This document shows positions 1 through 12,423 of a stretch of DNA of 64,000 bases, piece by piece (position 1 is the stretch's first letter; every line of letters starts with the position of its first letter). The notes under the pieces are model-generated. The model ran no database searches and had not been told where the DNA came from. It saw only the letters and a list, made by a program, of their open reading frames with translations. Where the stretch lies: the NCBI GenBank assembly GCA_025526915.1, contig JAHLKH010000069.1, positions 58,362 through 122,361 on the forward strand, written 5' to 3'. The stretch is from Entophlyctis helioformis. Its lineage: Eukaryota; Chytridiomycota; Chytridiomycetes; Chytridiales; Chytriomycetaceae. A program made the position numbers and the translations under genes.

Positions 1-634
1 TCTTGCCGGGCCCGCCACGCTTGGACAGCGTCGGGTAGGTGGCAAACTGGGCCACGTCGCCGGCGCCGGCGGGCGAGACGGACTGGTGGCGGGACATGGT
101 CTTTGACTGCCGCGGCAGGTCGTCGTCGGACTCCTTGCGGATGTACTTGTTGTAAACAAAGGTGCCGCTGGCGCCAAAGACGACGAGGCCGAGGAGCACG
201 CCGACGACGGCAAATGGCGACAGGCTCGAGCCGGGCTGCGAGTCCTGCGACGAGGCGGTCTGCGGGGCCGCTGGGTTTGCAGGGATGCGGGGCGGGTCCG
301 AGAAGGTCGGCAGCGGGGCGAGCGGCTGGCCGACGACGGGGCGGGGGGCCGGCTGGTTCTGCTGGTTCTGCTGGGTGGTCGACGGGGAGGCGGGCTGGGC
401 CGTGGGGCGGGCAGGCGGGCGGGCCGGCGACGCCGACGGGGACGGGGCCGTGCGGGGGGCGCCGGGCTGGTCGGACGGCTGCGGGTTGGGCGGGGCGGCA
501 GGACCACCGGGCGAGCCTGGAGCACCGGGAGCGCCGGGCACGGGGATGACGGGGTCGCCTGGGTTGGGCAGCAGCTGGGCGGCCGACAGCGACGCCAGCG
601 AGAGCGCCGCAAGGACGGCGGCGGTGAAGCGCAT
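1..634 (-). CDS. Secreted or type I membrane protein with Pro-rich ectodomain, 3'-partial
   Basis: An open frame starts at ATG 634-632 and stays open for 211 codons to the window edge. It begins with a clear signal peptide (MRFTAAVLAALSLASLSAAQ). A low-complexity segment of about 110 residues rich in Pro, Ala, Gly, Ser and Gln follows (PGAPGAPGSPGG type). Near residue 150 there is one hydrophobic helix (PFAVVGVLLGLVVFGASG), followed by a basic/acidic stop-transfer (YNKYIRKESDDD) and a cytosolic tail rich in Ser and Arg. This is the layout of a single-pass cell-surface protein with a glycosylated stalk. I recognise no catalytic domain and cannot name a family. The C-terminus lies outside the window. 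The frame was missed by simple ORF calling because its stop is off the edge. Confidence 0.7.
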   Translation of the reverse strand, partial: MRFTAAVLAALSLASLSAAQLLPNPGDPVIPVPGAPGAPGSPGGPAAPPNPQPSDQPGAPRTAPSPSASPARPPARPTAQPASPSTTQQNQQNQPAPRPVVGQPLAPLPTFSDPPRIPANPAAPQTASSQDSQPGSSLSPFAVVGVLLGLVVFGASGTFVYNKYIRKESDDDLPRQSKTMSRHQSVSPAGAGDVAQFATYPTLSKRGGPGK

Positions 635-1275
635 GGCGGGCGGTAGTTGAGTGGTGGTAGTTGAGTGGTAGTTGAGTGGTAGTCGAGTGGTAGTCGAGTG
701 GTAGTTTGTGGTAGTTGCTGGTAGCTGGCGGTCTATGCGGCTGCAGTCCGTGTGGTTGGCACCTCGAGGTTGATGTTAGCGGCCGTCAGGCAGAAATCGC
801 GGGCGTGCACTGAAACAGGCGCCGGGTGGCGCACAGGGCCAGAGGGCCAGAGGGCCGGCGGGCCAGCGGGCCAGAGAGCACAATGGCCAGCCGCGCTCGG
901 GCAGATCGGCGGACACACACTGGGGCGGGCACTGGGGCGGGCACTGGGGCGGGCAAACGGGAAGAGAGGACGGGGCCGATGGACGCTCGCTGCCGTTCAA
1001 GTGGCTGCCGTTCAAGTGGCTGCTGCTGCGTGTGTGCGCGCACGCTGCTCGGGCGGCCGGCTCTTTTACATGCGCGCTTACAGGGCAAGCACAGCAAGCA
1101 AGCGCAAGCGCAAGTGCACAAGCACAGCGAGCACATAGCCACAAGCGCAAGCCCAACGGCTTTCCAGAAAACCGCACAGCGCTCGTGCCACTGCCACAAC
1201 CCGCCGTGCTCGCCCCGATGCTCCCCTCCGCTCGTGCTGGCCGCGCTCGCCGGCCTTGCGCACCAGGCCGCCGCC
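635..1275. promoter_or_regulatory. Divergent intergenic region with an 11-bp repeat
   Basis: This lies between the minus-strand gene starting at 634 and the plus-strand gene read from 1276. Positions about 645-706 hold an imperfect 11-bp tandem repeat (GAGTGGTAGTY, about five copies). Positions 926-955 hold three copies of a GGGCGGGCACTG unit. The frame of the downstream gene is open through most of this stretch without a convincing ATG. It includes a signal-peptide-like run just before Met1276, so part of it may be coding (an unseen first exon or an indel). Confidence 0.4.
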
Positions 1276-2562
1276 ATGGACTGGCTGCTCTTCACCCGCA
1301 GCCGCGCCTGCCTCACGCCCACGTACCGCTTCTTCCCGTGGGACGGCATCGTGCCCACCACGCTGCCCTCGGAGCCGCGCCGCTGCATCTCGTACAACGC
1401 CCAGCGATTCGTCTACACATTCACCGACGCCTCCAAGAGCGCCGTCGCCCTGAGCAGCTGCTCCAGCGTCGACTGCTCGTCAAACTGCAGCGTCGTCGAG
1501 ACGGCCGTCTTGTGGGACAGCCGCTCCGCCCAGCCGTGCACCAACGTGTACGTGCCCGTGTCGGCCAAGCCCGTGCTGGCCATCGACGACATCAACGCTG
1601 GCCTCGCAGCCGCCGGCGCAGTCGGCCTCGTGGGCAACGGCCCGTCGGCGTCGGCCTACCACCTGCGGCTCATGTTCCTCGAGACGTCCTCCTGCAGCGG
1701 CGTGCCGTCGCTGGCGCGGGTGCACTACCTCTTCGAGACGTGCGGCAGCTACAACAGCAGCCACTATGCCCGCACCGTGTTTGACAACGGGCTGGCCGAT
1801 CCGCAGCGCACCTACGACCTGCTCGCGTGCACAGACAGTGCGTGCCGTGTCGGCTGCAGGACCGTCGAGCGGCCACCCGTGCCTGCCCTGCGTGGCGCGG
1901 CTGCCGATTGCTCCATCGACGACATGTACGGCAACTCGCTCAGCTACGAGGCCAGGGCGTTGACCAACAGCTCGCAGTTTTACGTGCAAGGCTCGCTGCA
2001 GCCGTCGCCTGTCCCGCCCGGTCCAACCCGCGACGCTGGCAGCAGCGCGACGACGGCACCGTTCCCGCCTGCTGCGATTGCAGGCATTGCCGTTGGAGCC
2101 GTCGTCGTTGTTGCTGTCGGCATTCTCGCGCTCTTGCTTGCTCGCCGTCGTCGCCAGTCGGCAGCTGCACGCAACAAACACAACAGCGACGATAGCAGCA
2201 GCGACAGCGACAGCACAACGGCCAATGGCAAGATCAGCCAGCCCGACGCTATGTCGCCGCCAAAGATTGTCGGCATCCTCCCGTCGGCCAACACGCCTGT
2301 CACCTGCCCAGCCGACGCGTCGCTGGAACGATCGCTGCCGCCGTCCTACGAGATGGCTGCCCACACACCCGCACACATGACCAAAGTCCATGCCGTGCCC
2401 GACCACGACGACCAGACGTACGGCCTCATGGAGCTGCCCACCGAGGCGGCCATCGACCGCGACAACCAGACGTACGGTGTCATGGAGATCACTGATCCGG
2501 CCGCGCTTGACCGCGCCAACCAGCAGTACGGCGTCATGGAAGCCAACTACCGCCGGTCCTAA
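1276..2562 (+). CDS. Single-pass membrane protein with Cys-rich ectodomain and triple YGVME tail
   Basis: ATG 1276 opens 428 codons. The in-frame codons just upstream (1231-1275) read LVLAALAGLAHQAAA, a good signal-peptide core, but no in-frame ATG precedes it nearby. The real start is therefore probably in an upstream exon or hidden by a base error. The ectodomain of about 270 residues is rich in Cys (CSSVDCSSNCS, ACTDSACRVGC) and Asn-glycosylation sequons (NCS, NSS). A helix (IAGIAVGAVVVVAVGILALLLA) near residue 275 is followed by RRRR. The cytosolic tail is Ser/Asp-rich and ends in three 18-residue repeats, each with QTYG(V/L)ME or QQYGVME. YGVM fits the YxxPhi sorting motif and could also be an SH2-type phosphotyrosine site. 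I do not recognise the ectodomain family. Convergent with the zinc-finger gene. Confidence 0.6.
   Translation: MDWLLFTRSRACLTPTYRFFPWDGIVPTTLPSEPRRCISYNAQRFVYTFTDASKSAVALSSCSSVDCSSNCSVVETAVLWDSRSAQPCTNVYVPVSAKPVLAIDDINAGLAAAGAVGLVGNGPSASAYHLRLMFLETSSCSGVPSLARVHYLFETCGSYNSSHYARTVFDNGLADPQRTYDLLACTDSACRVGCRTVERPPVPALRGAAADCSIDDMYGNSLSYEARALTNSSQFYVQGSLQPSPVPPGPTRDAGSSATTAPFPPAAIAGIAVGAVVVVAVGILALLLARRRRQSAAARNKHNSDDSSSDSDSTTANGKISQPDAMSPPKIVGILPSANTPVTCPADASLERSLPPSYEMAAHTPAHMTKVHAVPDHDDQTYGLMELPTEAAIDRDNQTYGVMEITDPAALDRANQQYGVMEANYRRS
2401..2547 (+). repeat. 54-bp coding tandem repeat (about 2.7 copies)
   Basis: Units begin at 2401, 2455 and 2509. Each encodes D-x-x-(D/N)-Q-(T/Q)-Y-G-(L/V)-M-E. 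The copies differ mostly at third codon positions outside the core, which suggests selection on the tyrosine motif. Confidence 0.75.
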
Positions 2563-2783
2563 CGCCTCCCCCTCTTCCCCCCTCTTCCCCCAACTCTATT
2601 ATTTGCTTGGTGGCGTGGAATGAACCGCCCGAGATCAACACGATTGTCGTCACTGGCGCGTTGGAAGGTGACCAAAGTGGATGAGGACAGAGTGGAAGGT
2701 GGACAGAGTGGATACGCAAGGATTTATTACAGGCTGGAGGGCCAGAGGGCAGGTGTGCCGTGTGCCGCGAGAGGGCAACGTGT

Positions 2784-4636
2784 CTAATAGGAAGTGTACG
2801 TGTGGCCGGGGTACCACGCACCGGCCCGCAACGGCGGCAGGACGACGTCCGTGTCGGTCGTGGTGGTGGCGACCGTGGCCGTGACGGCCGCCGTGTCGAC
2901 GGTGGTGTCGGCGGCCATGGACAAGCCGATGCTGCGCAGCACGGAGCGCAGGGATGGCAGCTGCACGATGCGCTGCGACTGCGAGTGCGGGTATGGCTTC
3001 TGCTGTTGTTGTTGCTGCATGCATGCGGCGTTGAGCAGCAGATCGAGTGGCGTGTCGGGTTCGGAGGCGGGTATGGTGGTGGCGGCAGCGTGGGTGCGAT
3101 GGCTGTGGCTGTGGTTGTGGACGTGGCAGTCGCGTGCAGCGTTGTGGTGGTAGTGGTAGTTGTGGTGGTGGCCACCGACCGGCACAGCGGGATCTGCCCG
3201 CATGTCCATAGCCAAAGACGACGCCGACGACACGGGCGACGACACGGACGATCCAAACGACGATGCCGTGTGGCTGCGTGCGTGCTGGGTGTGGTCGTCA
3301 AACGTCAAGCCAAGGGTCGACGCCGGCTGGTCCATGTCGACGGCCGACGGCGACGGCCCGCGCTGCGGCATGGACGCAACCCGCCCGGCATCATAGACAG
3401 GGTGCACCATCGTGACCGACATCTTGCGACCGCGTCGCCGCAGCGACATTTTGTGTTCCTTGCGCTGGTGGCGATGGAGGGCTGCGCAACAGACACACAA
3501 GCGTGGAGAGTTAGCAACATGCCGTACACACACACCATACACACACCATACACGCAGGGAGACAATCACAACTCACCCGAGCGGTGGAAATACGCCATGG
3601 GGCACATGTTGCACTTGTGTTCGGGCACGCGCTCAGTGCGGTGCACCTGCATGTGCACCGTCAGGTTGCTCTGTGTCGACAGGGTGCGGCCGCAGACCTC
3701 GCATATGAAAAAGGCCGACTTGCGGGCGTGGGTGAGCCGCACATGGTCGATGAGGTCGAGCTTGGTGACGAACATGGACGCAGCCGACGGCGGGCAGATG
3801 GTGCAGTCGAACGTGCGCGCGCTGTACTGATCGGCGACGGGCGGCGTGGCGCGCGTGGTGTGTGTGGTGGTGGTGTGTGTGGTGGTGTGTGTGGTGGTGG
3901 CGGGCGAAGTCGTGTCGGGTGATGCGGGCACAGACGGCCGCCTGCCGCGCTGCATCGATGCGGATGCCGCCGGAGATGAGATGGGATTGATGGCGCAGCT
4001 TGTGCCAGGCTGCGCAAATTTGCCGGCGTCGCTTGGAGCAGATTGCGGGTCGTTGAGCATGTGCACCGACGCTGGCCAGGCGTGTGGGCGAGGCTGCGTG
4101 CGAGGCTGCGGGTGGAGCTGGAGGCCAAGGTCTTGGTGTGTGTGTGCGTGCGGGTGCGAGTATGCGGGTGCAGCGGATGGCGACAGCGGCCCGTGGGCAG
4201 AATGGCGCACTTGGACAGATGCGGCAAGACCCGCAGGCGCAGCAACGGGCGAGGTGCCGCTGGTGCTGGTGCCAGTGCCAGTGCCAGCGCCAGCGCCAGT
4301 GTGAGTTGCGGATGCAGATCGAGAAGACGGCGATGGTAGCCTGTGGGTGCGGGGCATATGCGTGTGCGTGTGCGTGTGCGATGGAGCGTGCAGGACGGGG
4401 CCGTCAGCCGGGCGGGCGGCGTGTGCGTGCTCGAGTGTGTGCTCGTGTACGTGTGCGTGCGGGGCACGGATGGCAGCAGCGGGCAGGAGCGGCGACATGG
4501 CAGGCGACATGGCAGGCAAGCAGGTGTTGGAGCGAGGGATCGCAGAGCAGGCGGGGGCCACGGCGTTCAAAAGCATTTTGGCCGTCGCACACACACGCAC
4601 GTCTGCACGCTTGCTCGCCCGCCTGAACACCCGCAT
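2784..4636 (-). CDS. C2H2 zinc-finger protein, two exons
   Basis: Exon 1 runs 4636-3577 and exon 2 runs 3481-2784. The intron 3576-3482 (GTGAGT..GCAG) restores an uninterrupted third finger. The spliced length is 1758 nt, 585 residues. The first about 260 residues are low complexity (His, Thr, Pro and Ala runs). Three C2H2 fingers follow: CTIC..H..H with an enlarged loop, CEVC..H..H, and CNMC-x12-H-x4-H, the last crossing the splice junction. After the fingers comes a disordered C-terminal region with His-rich and Gln-rich runs. It is probably a nuclear DNA-binding regulator, but fingers alone do not define a target. The start is uncertain: ATG 4576 (A at -3) is an alternative, and the frame is open to about 4852 without ATG. 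Confidence 0.7.
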
Positions 4637-5393
4637 GCCCACATGGCAGGCGTCACGCGGTAATGGGCTCACCAACGCGGGCTCATCCGCGTGGGCTGTG
4701 CTGCGTTGAGATAAGGCGTGTGGTGCACCAGACGCCTGCACAACGCCTCTGCGCACTGATGCTCCGCTTGGGCCACACGGTGCACGTTCCACGTGGTATG
4801 CGAAAGTCGGCTGACAAATGGTTTGGGCGGCGCTTGAGCCAAGACTCAACAACGGGCCATTTCGGGCTTGTGCGCCGTGTGCCGTGCGCCTCTCGGGATG
4901 CTGCCGGTGAGCAGCGTTGCTCCTGCTACTGCTGCTACTGCTGGTGGTTGCTGCTACTGCTGCTGGTTGTTGTTGTTGCTGGTTGTGGCGGCCCTGCGTA
5001 GGCGGCCTGTTGTGCGCTGCCTACGGTGGGTGCACACACACGTACACACAATCACACACACGTACACACACACAGTCACACTCTCGCCCACATGCTCCAT
5101 TATCATCAGCGACCCGCAGCACATGGCCAGCCTCGCTCATGCCACGCGCAGCCGCACCCGCACATGATCCCAGGCCGCTGCCATCGCCCGTAAGTGCACT
5201 TTGAATCTCGTCAATCTCCAGACACGCGGCTCGCTGGCCGTCACATGGACGCATCCACATGGCCGTCTCGTTGTCGCATATGGCTATAAATGGGTTTAAT
5301 GCTGTTACACACGCACAAGATGCTCAAGATGCTCAAGGTCAGAACCCGTCAGACTCTCTGTCAGAGCAGGCACCAAACCAACTCCACTGGTGC
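4637..5393. other. Intergenic, microsatellites
   Basis: No gene seen. It holds a CTG/GTT-rich run at about 4918-4990 and a CA/TG-type microsatellite at about 5033-5088. It is presumably the promoter of the zinc-finger gene plus the 3' flank of the kinase gene. Confidence 0.5.
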
Positions 5394-8300
5394 TCACACC
5401 CCAAACAGCCCTCGATGCAGCTTGCGTTGCTGCGCAGTCGTCCTGCCCATGGCACCGGGCTGCGGCTGCGGCTGTGTCTGCACTTGTGCCTGCTGCTGCT
5501 GTGTCTGCTGCTGCTGTTGGGCGATCTGCATGGCCTGTCCTTGCTGGCTCTGCTGGCCATGCATCCGCTTGGCCGATGTGGTCGTGCCGCCCGCGACTCG
5601 TCCGCCGCCGCCTGTCCCTGCCCCTGTCCCTGCGCCGTTGGCTGCGAGAACAAGCGGCGGCAGACTCGTCGAGTTGCGGCCGGCGTCTGCGAGGGTTGCT
5701 CGTGATCCGTAGTCGCTGCTGCCTATCAGACTGCTGCTCAGCGTACGGCTGTGCTGTGTGTGGCTCGCACTGCCATACGTGTTGCTGTTGCTGCCGTACA
5801 TGCCATGTCCCCCGCCGCCTCCGCCTGCATGGTTGATGTTGTGGTTCGACTGCCGGTGCAGCCCTTGCACCCGGCCATGTGCGTTGGGCAACTGCGGCAG
5901 CTGGAACTGCTGCTGTGGCGACTTGAGCTTGGGCAGTCCCGCCTGATGCTGCTGCTGAGCCGCATACGTGGATGCATGGCCGTTGCTGGCTGGTTGTGGC
6001 GGTGGCAGCGACAGCGCAACAGGCGGTGGCAATCCAGTGCCGCGCAACCGTCCGCCTGGCACAGCAATCCCGCTGGTGGCTTGGTACGCGTTGCCCCCAA
6101 ACCCGACACCTGCGTTGCCGCCTATCCCCATGCCGCCGAGCGTGGGTGCCATGAAGCGGCCGTGAGCATACATGGCAATCGTCGATGCCGCTGGATTCGT
6201 TGGCGACCGCACGCTTTGTCCTGCTCAGGTACCGTCTGTGAGTGCAACGTCCCACTTTGGTGCATCCATGCCACCAACAAAGACATCAGTCACCTTGGAT
6301 CTGCATCAGGGGATCCTTGGACCGCCGCCGCTGCTCGGTCGGTGCATATGCTGGTTGTCCAAGACCCTTTTGGAACAGGCCGGCAAAGAACCCGTTCGGT
6401 TTCCGTAATCCCGACAGCCCAGACGACGCCATGGCAGGCGGCGGCATGAGTGCAGGCGGCATTCGCTTGGTTGGCGACGGTGGCGCCAGGTCCTGCTGCG
6501 AGTGCTTGAGTGGCGGTAACGACGGCATCTGGCTGTCTTGCTGGTGCGGCGACACGGTCGACTTGCCCCATGGCACGTCATTCGGCTCTGTGAGGCTCCG
6601 CTGGCGATCGCGGTGGTCATGGCTGTCGCGATGTGGTGATGGCGGGCCGTCGTCTAACAAGGACGGTGATGCGCCGTGATGCGCGTCGGGATGTGTGGCG
6701 GACGGGCCATACTCGTCGGCGTGTATGAGTTGCGGCGGTTTGCGGCCCAGAGTGACGATGGGCTGGGGAATGTGCTTGGGGATCTTGGGTGGCGGAAGAA
6801 CGGCTGGCTTGCGCGCATACGCCATTCCGGTAGTCTCGTCGGGCTGGAAGGGATGCCGTTGACTGTGCTGCTGCTGCTGCTGCTGGTCGGATTGTGACAT
6901 GGACAGGGATGTGACGGAAGCGGCATGCGTCGATCGGGACGGAGATGGCTGCAGAGGTGTGTCTTGTGCGTGGTTTAAGCTCATTCGTGAGGCGACGGTG
7001 GTGTCAATGTGCGGCTTGTCTGGATGCGGGTGTTGGTGTTGGTGCTGCTGCTGCTGCTGCTGCTGCTGGATGTGCTGCGACTGTTGCTGCTGCTGAGCGT
7101 GCATTGGCTGCTGTTGCGAGTGATCTTGCTGCTGAAACTCGCGAAATGGCTGCCGTTGCGACCCAGCTGCTCCTGTCCCGGCCGTGGGTCCGCCGCCACC
7201 CGTACCGGAAAGTGCGGCCCCGTCGTGCTTGCGTATCAACAGGTCCTCCTTCATCTTGGGAGCACTTGGCAGCTCTCCCATACCAGCAATGCCGCCAATA
7301 CTCGGCAAGGGACGGTACATCTTGCCCAGCGATTCAGGCACGCCGTTGAGAGCATCAGACGATCCTGCAGCTGTCGCAGCGCTGTTCCGCATCGGAATCC
7401 CGTCCTGCACCACCGTGTTGGCTCGCGTGTGGATACGCGACCCATCCTCCGTGCCAGCAACTGCGCCGGTGGTTGAATTGGTCACGCCGCTGATCCCCGT
7501 GCCTCCCCTGAAGATGGATTTGGTGGATCCACTGGCACCCCCCATACCCGACGCATTCGTGCCAACCAATCCAAGAAGCTGTCGCGATGCTCCACGCGAC
7601 TTGAGATTGCCCTCTTGCGATGGATCGCGTTCTCTGTCCACGCCCGTCATGGATATCGATCCAAGAGACGCCATATTGCCGTGCTGGTCGTCCCGTAAGG
7701 ATGCCATGGTGCTGCTCATTGGGCTTCTGGTGCTGCTGTTTAAGCCCATGCTTGCACTGGCTCCAATGATTTGATTGCCGGTGATGCTCAGACCGTTGTA
7801 CCCCGAGCCCGAATCGATGCTCGCCATCATGGATCCACTGCCCATGGACATGGTCGATGACATGAGACCAGGGCCGAGCAGGATGCGTGAGCCGCCTAGC
7901 CGTTGTGGCGATCGAGACCGCGACCGAGATCGCGATATGCTGGTCGAGGCGGGCCCTACCATTCCAGAGCCCATGTCATAGTCGAGATCCATGTTCAGAA
8001 ACTCGAGTGATGCAGAAATGGTGCGGCCCCTGTTCTCCTTGTCGCGGCTCGCTTCCCAGCCGGCGGTTGATCCCAGCTGCAACGAGGCGGCAGATGCAGC
8101 ACCGCCAGATAACGGCTGTATGGTGCCATACGGGTGCGTGGATGCGTGCGGTTTGGAGTGGGTAGCATGGTGGCTGCTGGCCGTGACGGACATGCCGGTG
8201 CGGGACGCTGAACTGGCACGCCCAAGATCGCCCAGAGAATACTGTGCGGCTGAATCCTCGAGCTCGGCTGGCGTGGCCAGATTTGCGGCATTGAGAGGCG

Positions 8301-10239
8301 ACTCCCACATGTCGGCGAACCATGGATGCTGGAGCGACTCGGTGGCTGTGGGGCGTCTGTGCGGATCGTATCGCAGCATGTCTGCCATGATCTGCACAGC
8401 GTCGTCGGATGCGTTGGGAACAACCTCGGCAATGGGCACAGGCGGCATGCTGGGGAACTTGAACGACATGTTGGCAGCCAGTCGCAGTCCTTCCTGCCAC
8501 GAGCCGCCGCCCACCAAGCCGAACCGCAACGGCCGCGACAAGATGGCGTGTTTGTCGTAGTATGCTCCTTCTTTGGGGATGCCGCCGCGTTGTGACGGCG
8601 CGCGACTGAGATTGTTTGCAGACTGCGTTACAGCGGCAGCCGCACCCACTCCGCCAGACGTTGCAGTGCCATGGCTCGTGTTGTATCCAGTGCCGTGTCC
8701 ATGTGTGTTGGAGCTGGCGATCCCACCCGCATTCCCACCCGCGTTCCCATTCCCGTGTCCATGGCTGTGGCTGTGGCTGTGGCCGTGGTCTGTTGCTGCG
8801 CGCGGCCCAGGTGCGGCTGGTGTGGATGTCGTTGCAGAGAGAGCGGCGGGCGGAAGAACAGACATGGCGGACATGGCAATGCCCGACACGCCAGTCGTGG
8901 TCGGCGTGTTCAGCATGCTGTTATCGCCCGAGTCGGATGTGGGCGTGCCGCAGATGGAGCATATCCGAAAGATCTCGTCAATCTCGGTTGTTCCGGAAAC
9001 AGCGGCCGCAGCGTGAACAGCTCGGCGAGAATGGCACCCACGGCCCACATGTCGATTGGCGATGAATACGCGACGGATCGCAGCAGGACTTCTGGCGCGC
9101 GGTACCATCGCGTCGAGACGTACTCTGTGTAGGGCGGTAGACTGCGTGTTTCCCGTGCGAGTCCAAAATCGGCAATCTTGACCACCTCGCCCACCAGCAG
9201 CAGGTTTTCTGTTGTTGCCAAGGCCGAATGATGTGAGTCGATGGCATCTGCCGGAGACTGTCCAAGGAGACATGCCTGGCTTCATATCCCGATGGAAGAA
9301 TCCGTGCTTGTGCATGTACGCCAATCCTTGCAGCACTTGGAATCTGTCACGGCGGGCATTAGCGCAGACACTGGCAGTCGCAGTGACACTGGCACTGCAC
9401 TTGCATCTGACACACGCACCGCACTCACATGTACTTTTTGACGTCTGCCTCGGGAAACAGCCGGCCGTCCTGGTCTTTCATGAGCTGGTACAGGTTGCCG
9501 TCTGCAAACTCGAACACGAAATGCAGCTCGTCGTTCTCGCGGATGACCTCGCGCAGCCGGATGATGTTCAAGTGGTTGTTGAGTTTCTTGAGCGACTGGC
9601 GATCACCAACCAGCGGACACGCAGGTGTTAGTGCGCAGCGCAGGGCCAGAACGCGCAGGATGCGCGACAGAGGGCCACGGGAGGAGCGGCGCACCTTGAC
9701 TTCGCGCAGCGAGAGGCACTCGCTCCAAGAAAAGTACTTTTTCTTCATCTTCTTGACGGCCACCTGGTGACGTCCGTGGGCGGTTGTGGTTGGCGTGGTT
9801 GTGGCCGTGAGTGTGAGTGTGCGGCAGCCACAAGCACCGCAGAGGAGCGACGCGGGATGATATGCATGTCCATGTCAATGTCCATATCGATGTTGATGTC
9901 ATGTCCATATCCATATCCATAGCCATAGCCGTTGATGGTGCGGGTCCGTGACGGGCGTGAGACAGATGCAGATGCAGATGCAAGCAGAGCACGTGTGTGT
10001 CAGTGACGAGGGCCAGCCGTGCGGCCCAGTCGGCCAAGCCGAGTGCCGGCGGCTGCCCGATTCGCAGCGAGACGCGCGAGCCCAGGAAGCGACCGAGACC
10101 GACGACCGAGAGACAGACGACCGAGAGACAGACGACCGAGAGACGCACGCACCTTTTCGCCATTCTCGAGGTTCTCGGCCTCGAGCACCGTGCCAAACGA
10201 GCCATCGCCCAGCTCCTTGACGATGCGGTATTTGTTCAT
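5394..10239 (-). CDS. MAK/ICK (RCK) family protein kinase, seven exons
   Basis: Exons: 10239-10153, 9763-9695, 9595-9429, 9343-9276, 9208-6294 and 6220-5394. The fifth listed exon carries one apparent missing base near 8993 ([12 protein letters not shown]); adding one base gives 4134 nt, 1377 residues. The kinase domain is N-terminal: G-loop [43 protein letters not shown], a TEY activation motif ([15 protein letters not shown]) and a Cdc2-like CMGC core. Sequence order and motifs match metazoan MAK/ICK, algal LF4 and yeast Ime2 relatives, which control cilium length or meiosis. An insertion of about 140 residues rich in Gly, His and Asn sits between DEIF and the late helices. The tail of about 900 residues is disordered with poly-Gln. 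The fourth intron (9275-9209) is GC-AG. Intron 1 carries a short 14-bp repeat. Confidence 0.88.
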
Positions 10240-10541
10240 GTGTCCGGCTGCGGCTGCGGCTGTTGGGACGGGACTGTCTGTGCGTGTGTGTGGGCGTGAG
10301 ACGCTTGCTTTGCGGGGCAAGACGTGCTCGTCGTGTGATTCAAGGGCAACAACAAAGTCGAGATTTGCGACGCGAAGTGACGCGTCAATCCCAACAGCTG
10401 TCCTTGAAGCCATTCAACCACCATTCAACCACCATTCAACCACCGCCAATGACAAGGACAAAAATGTGTTCAATGAATGTTGGAAAGAGGGCGGGAGACG
10501 GGGCGTGTCTGGCAAGGGAGGCAGAGGCAGAGGCCGGGCCA
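10240..10541. other. Kinase upstream region, 11-bp repeat
   Basis: The gap between the kinase start and the stop of the aspartic proteinase. Three and a half copies of CACCATTCAAC lie at about 10408-10443. No coding signal seen. Confidence 0.45.
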
Positions 10542-12392
<1,851 letters not shown>

Positions 12393-12423
12393 CGGTGGGA
12401 TGTTTTGTGGAAACTGGGGACGT

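Noticed and set aside
10081..10150. Short regularly repeated 14-bp units as a CRISPR array
   Set aside because: Contiguous repeats without spacers inside a kinase intron; a minisatellite.
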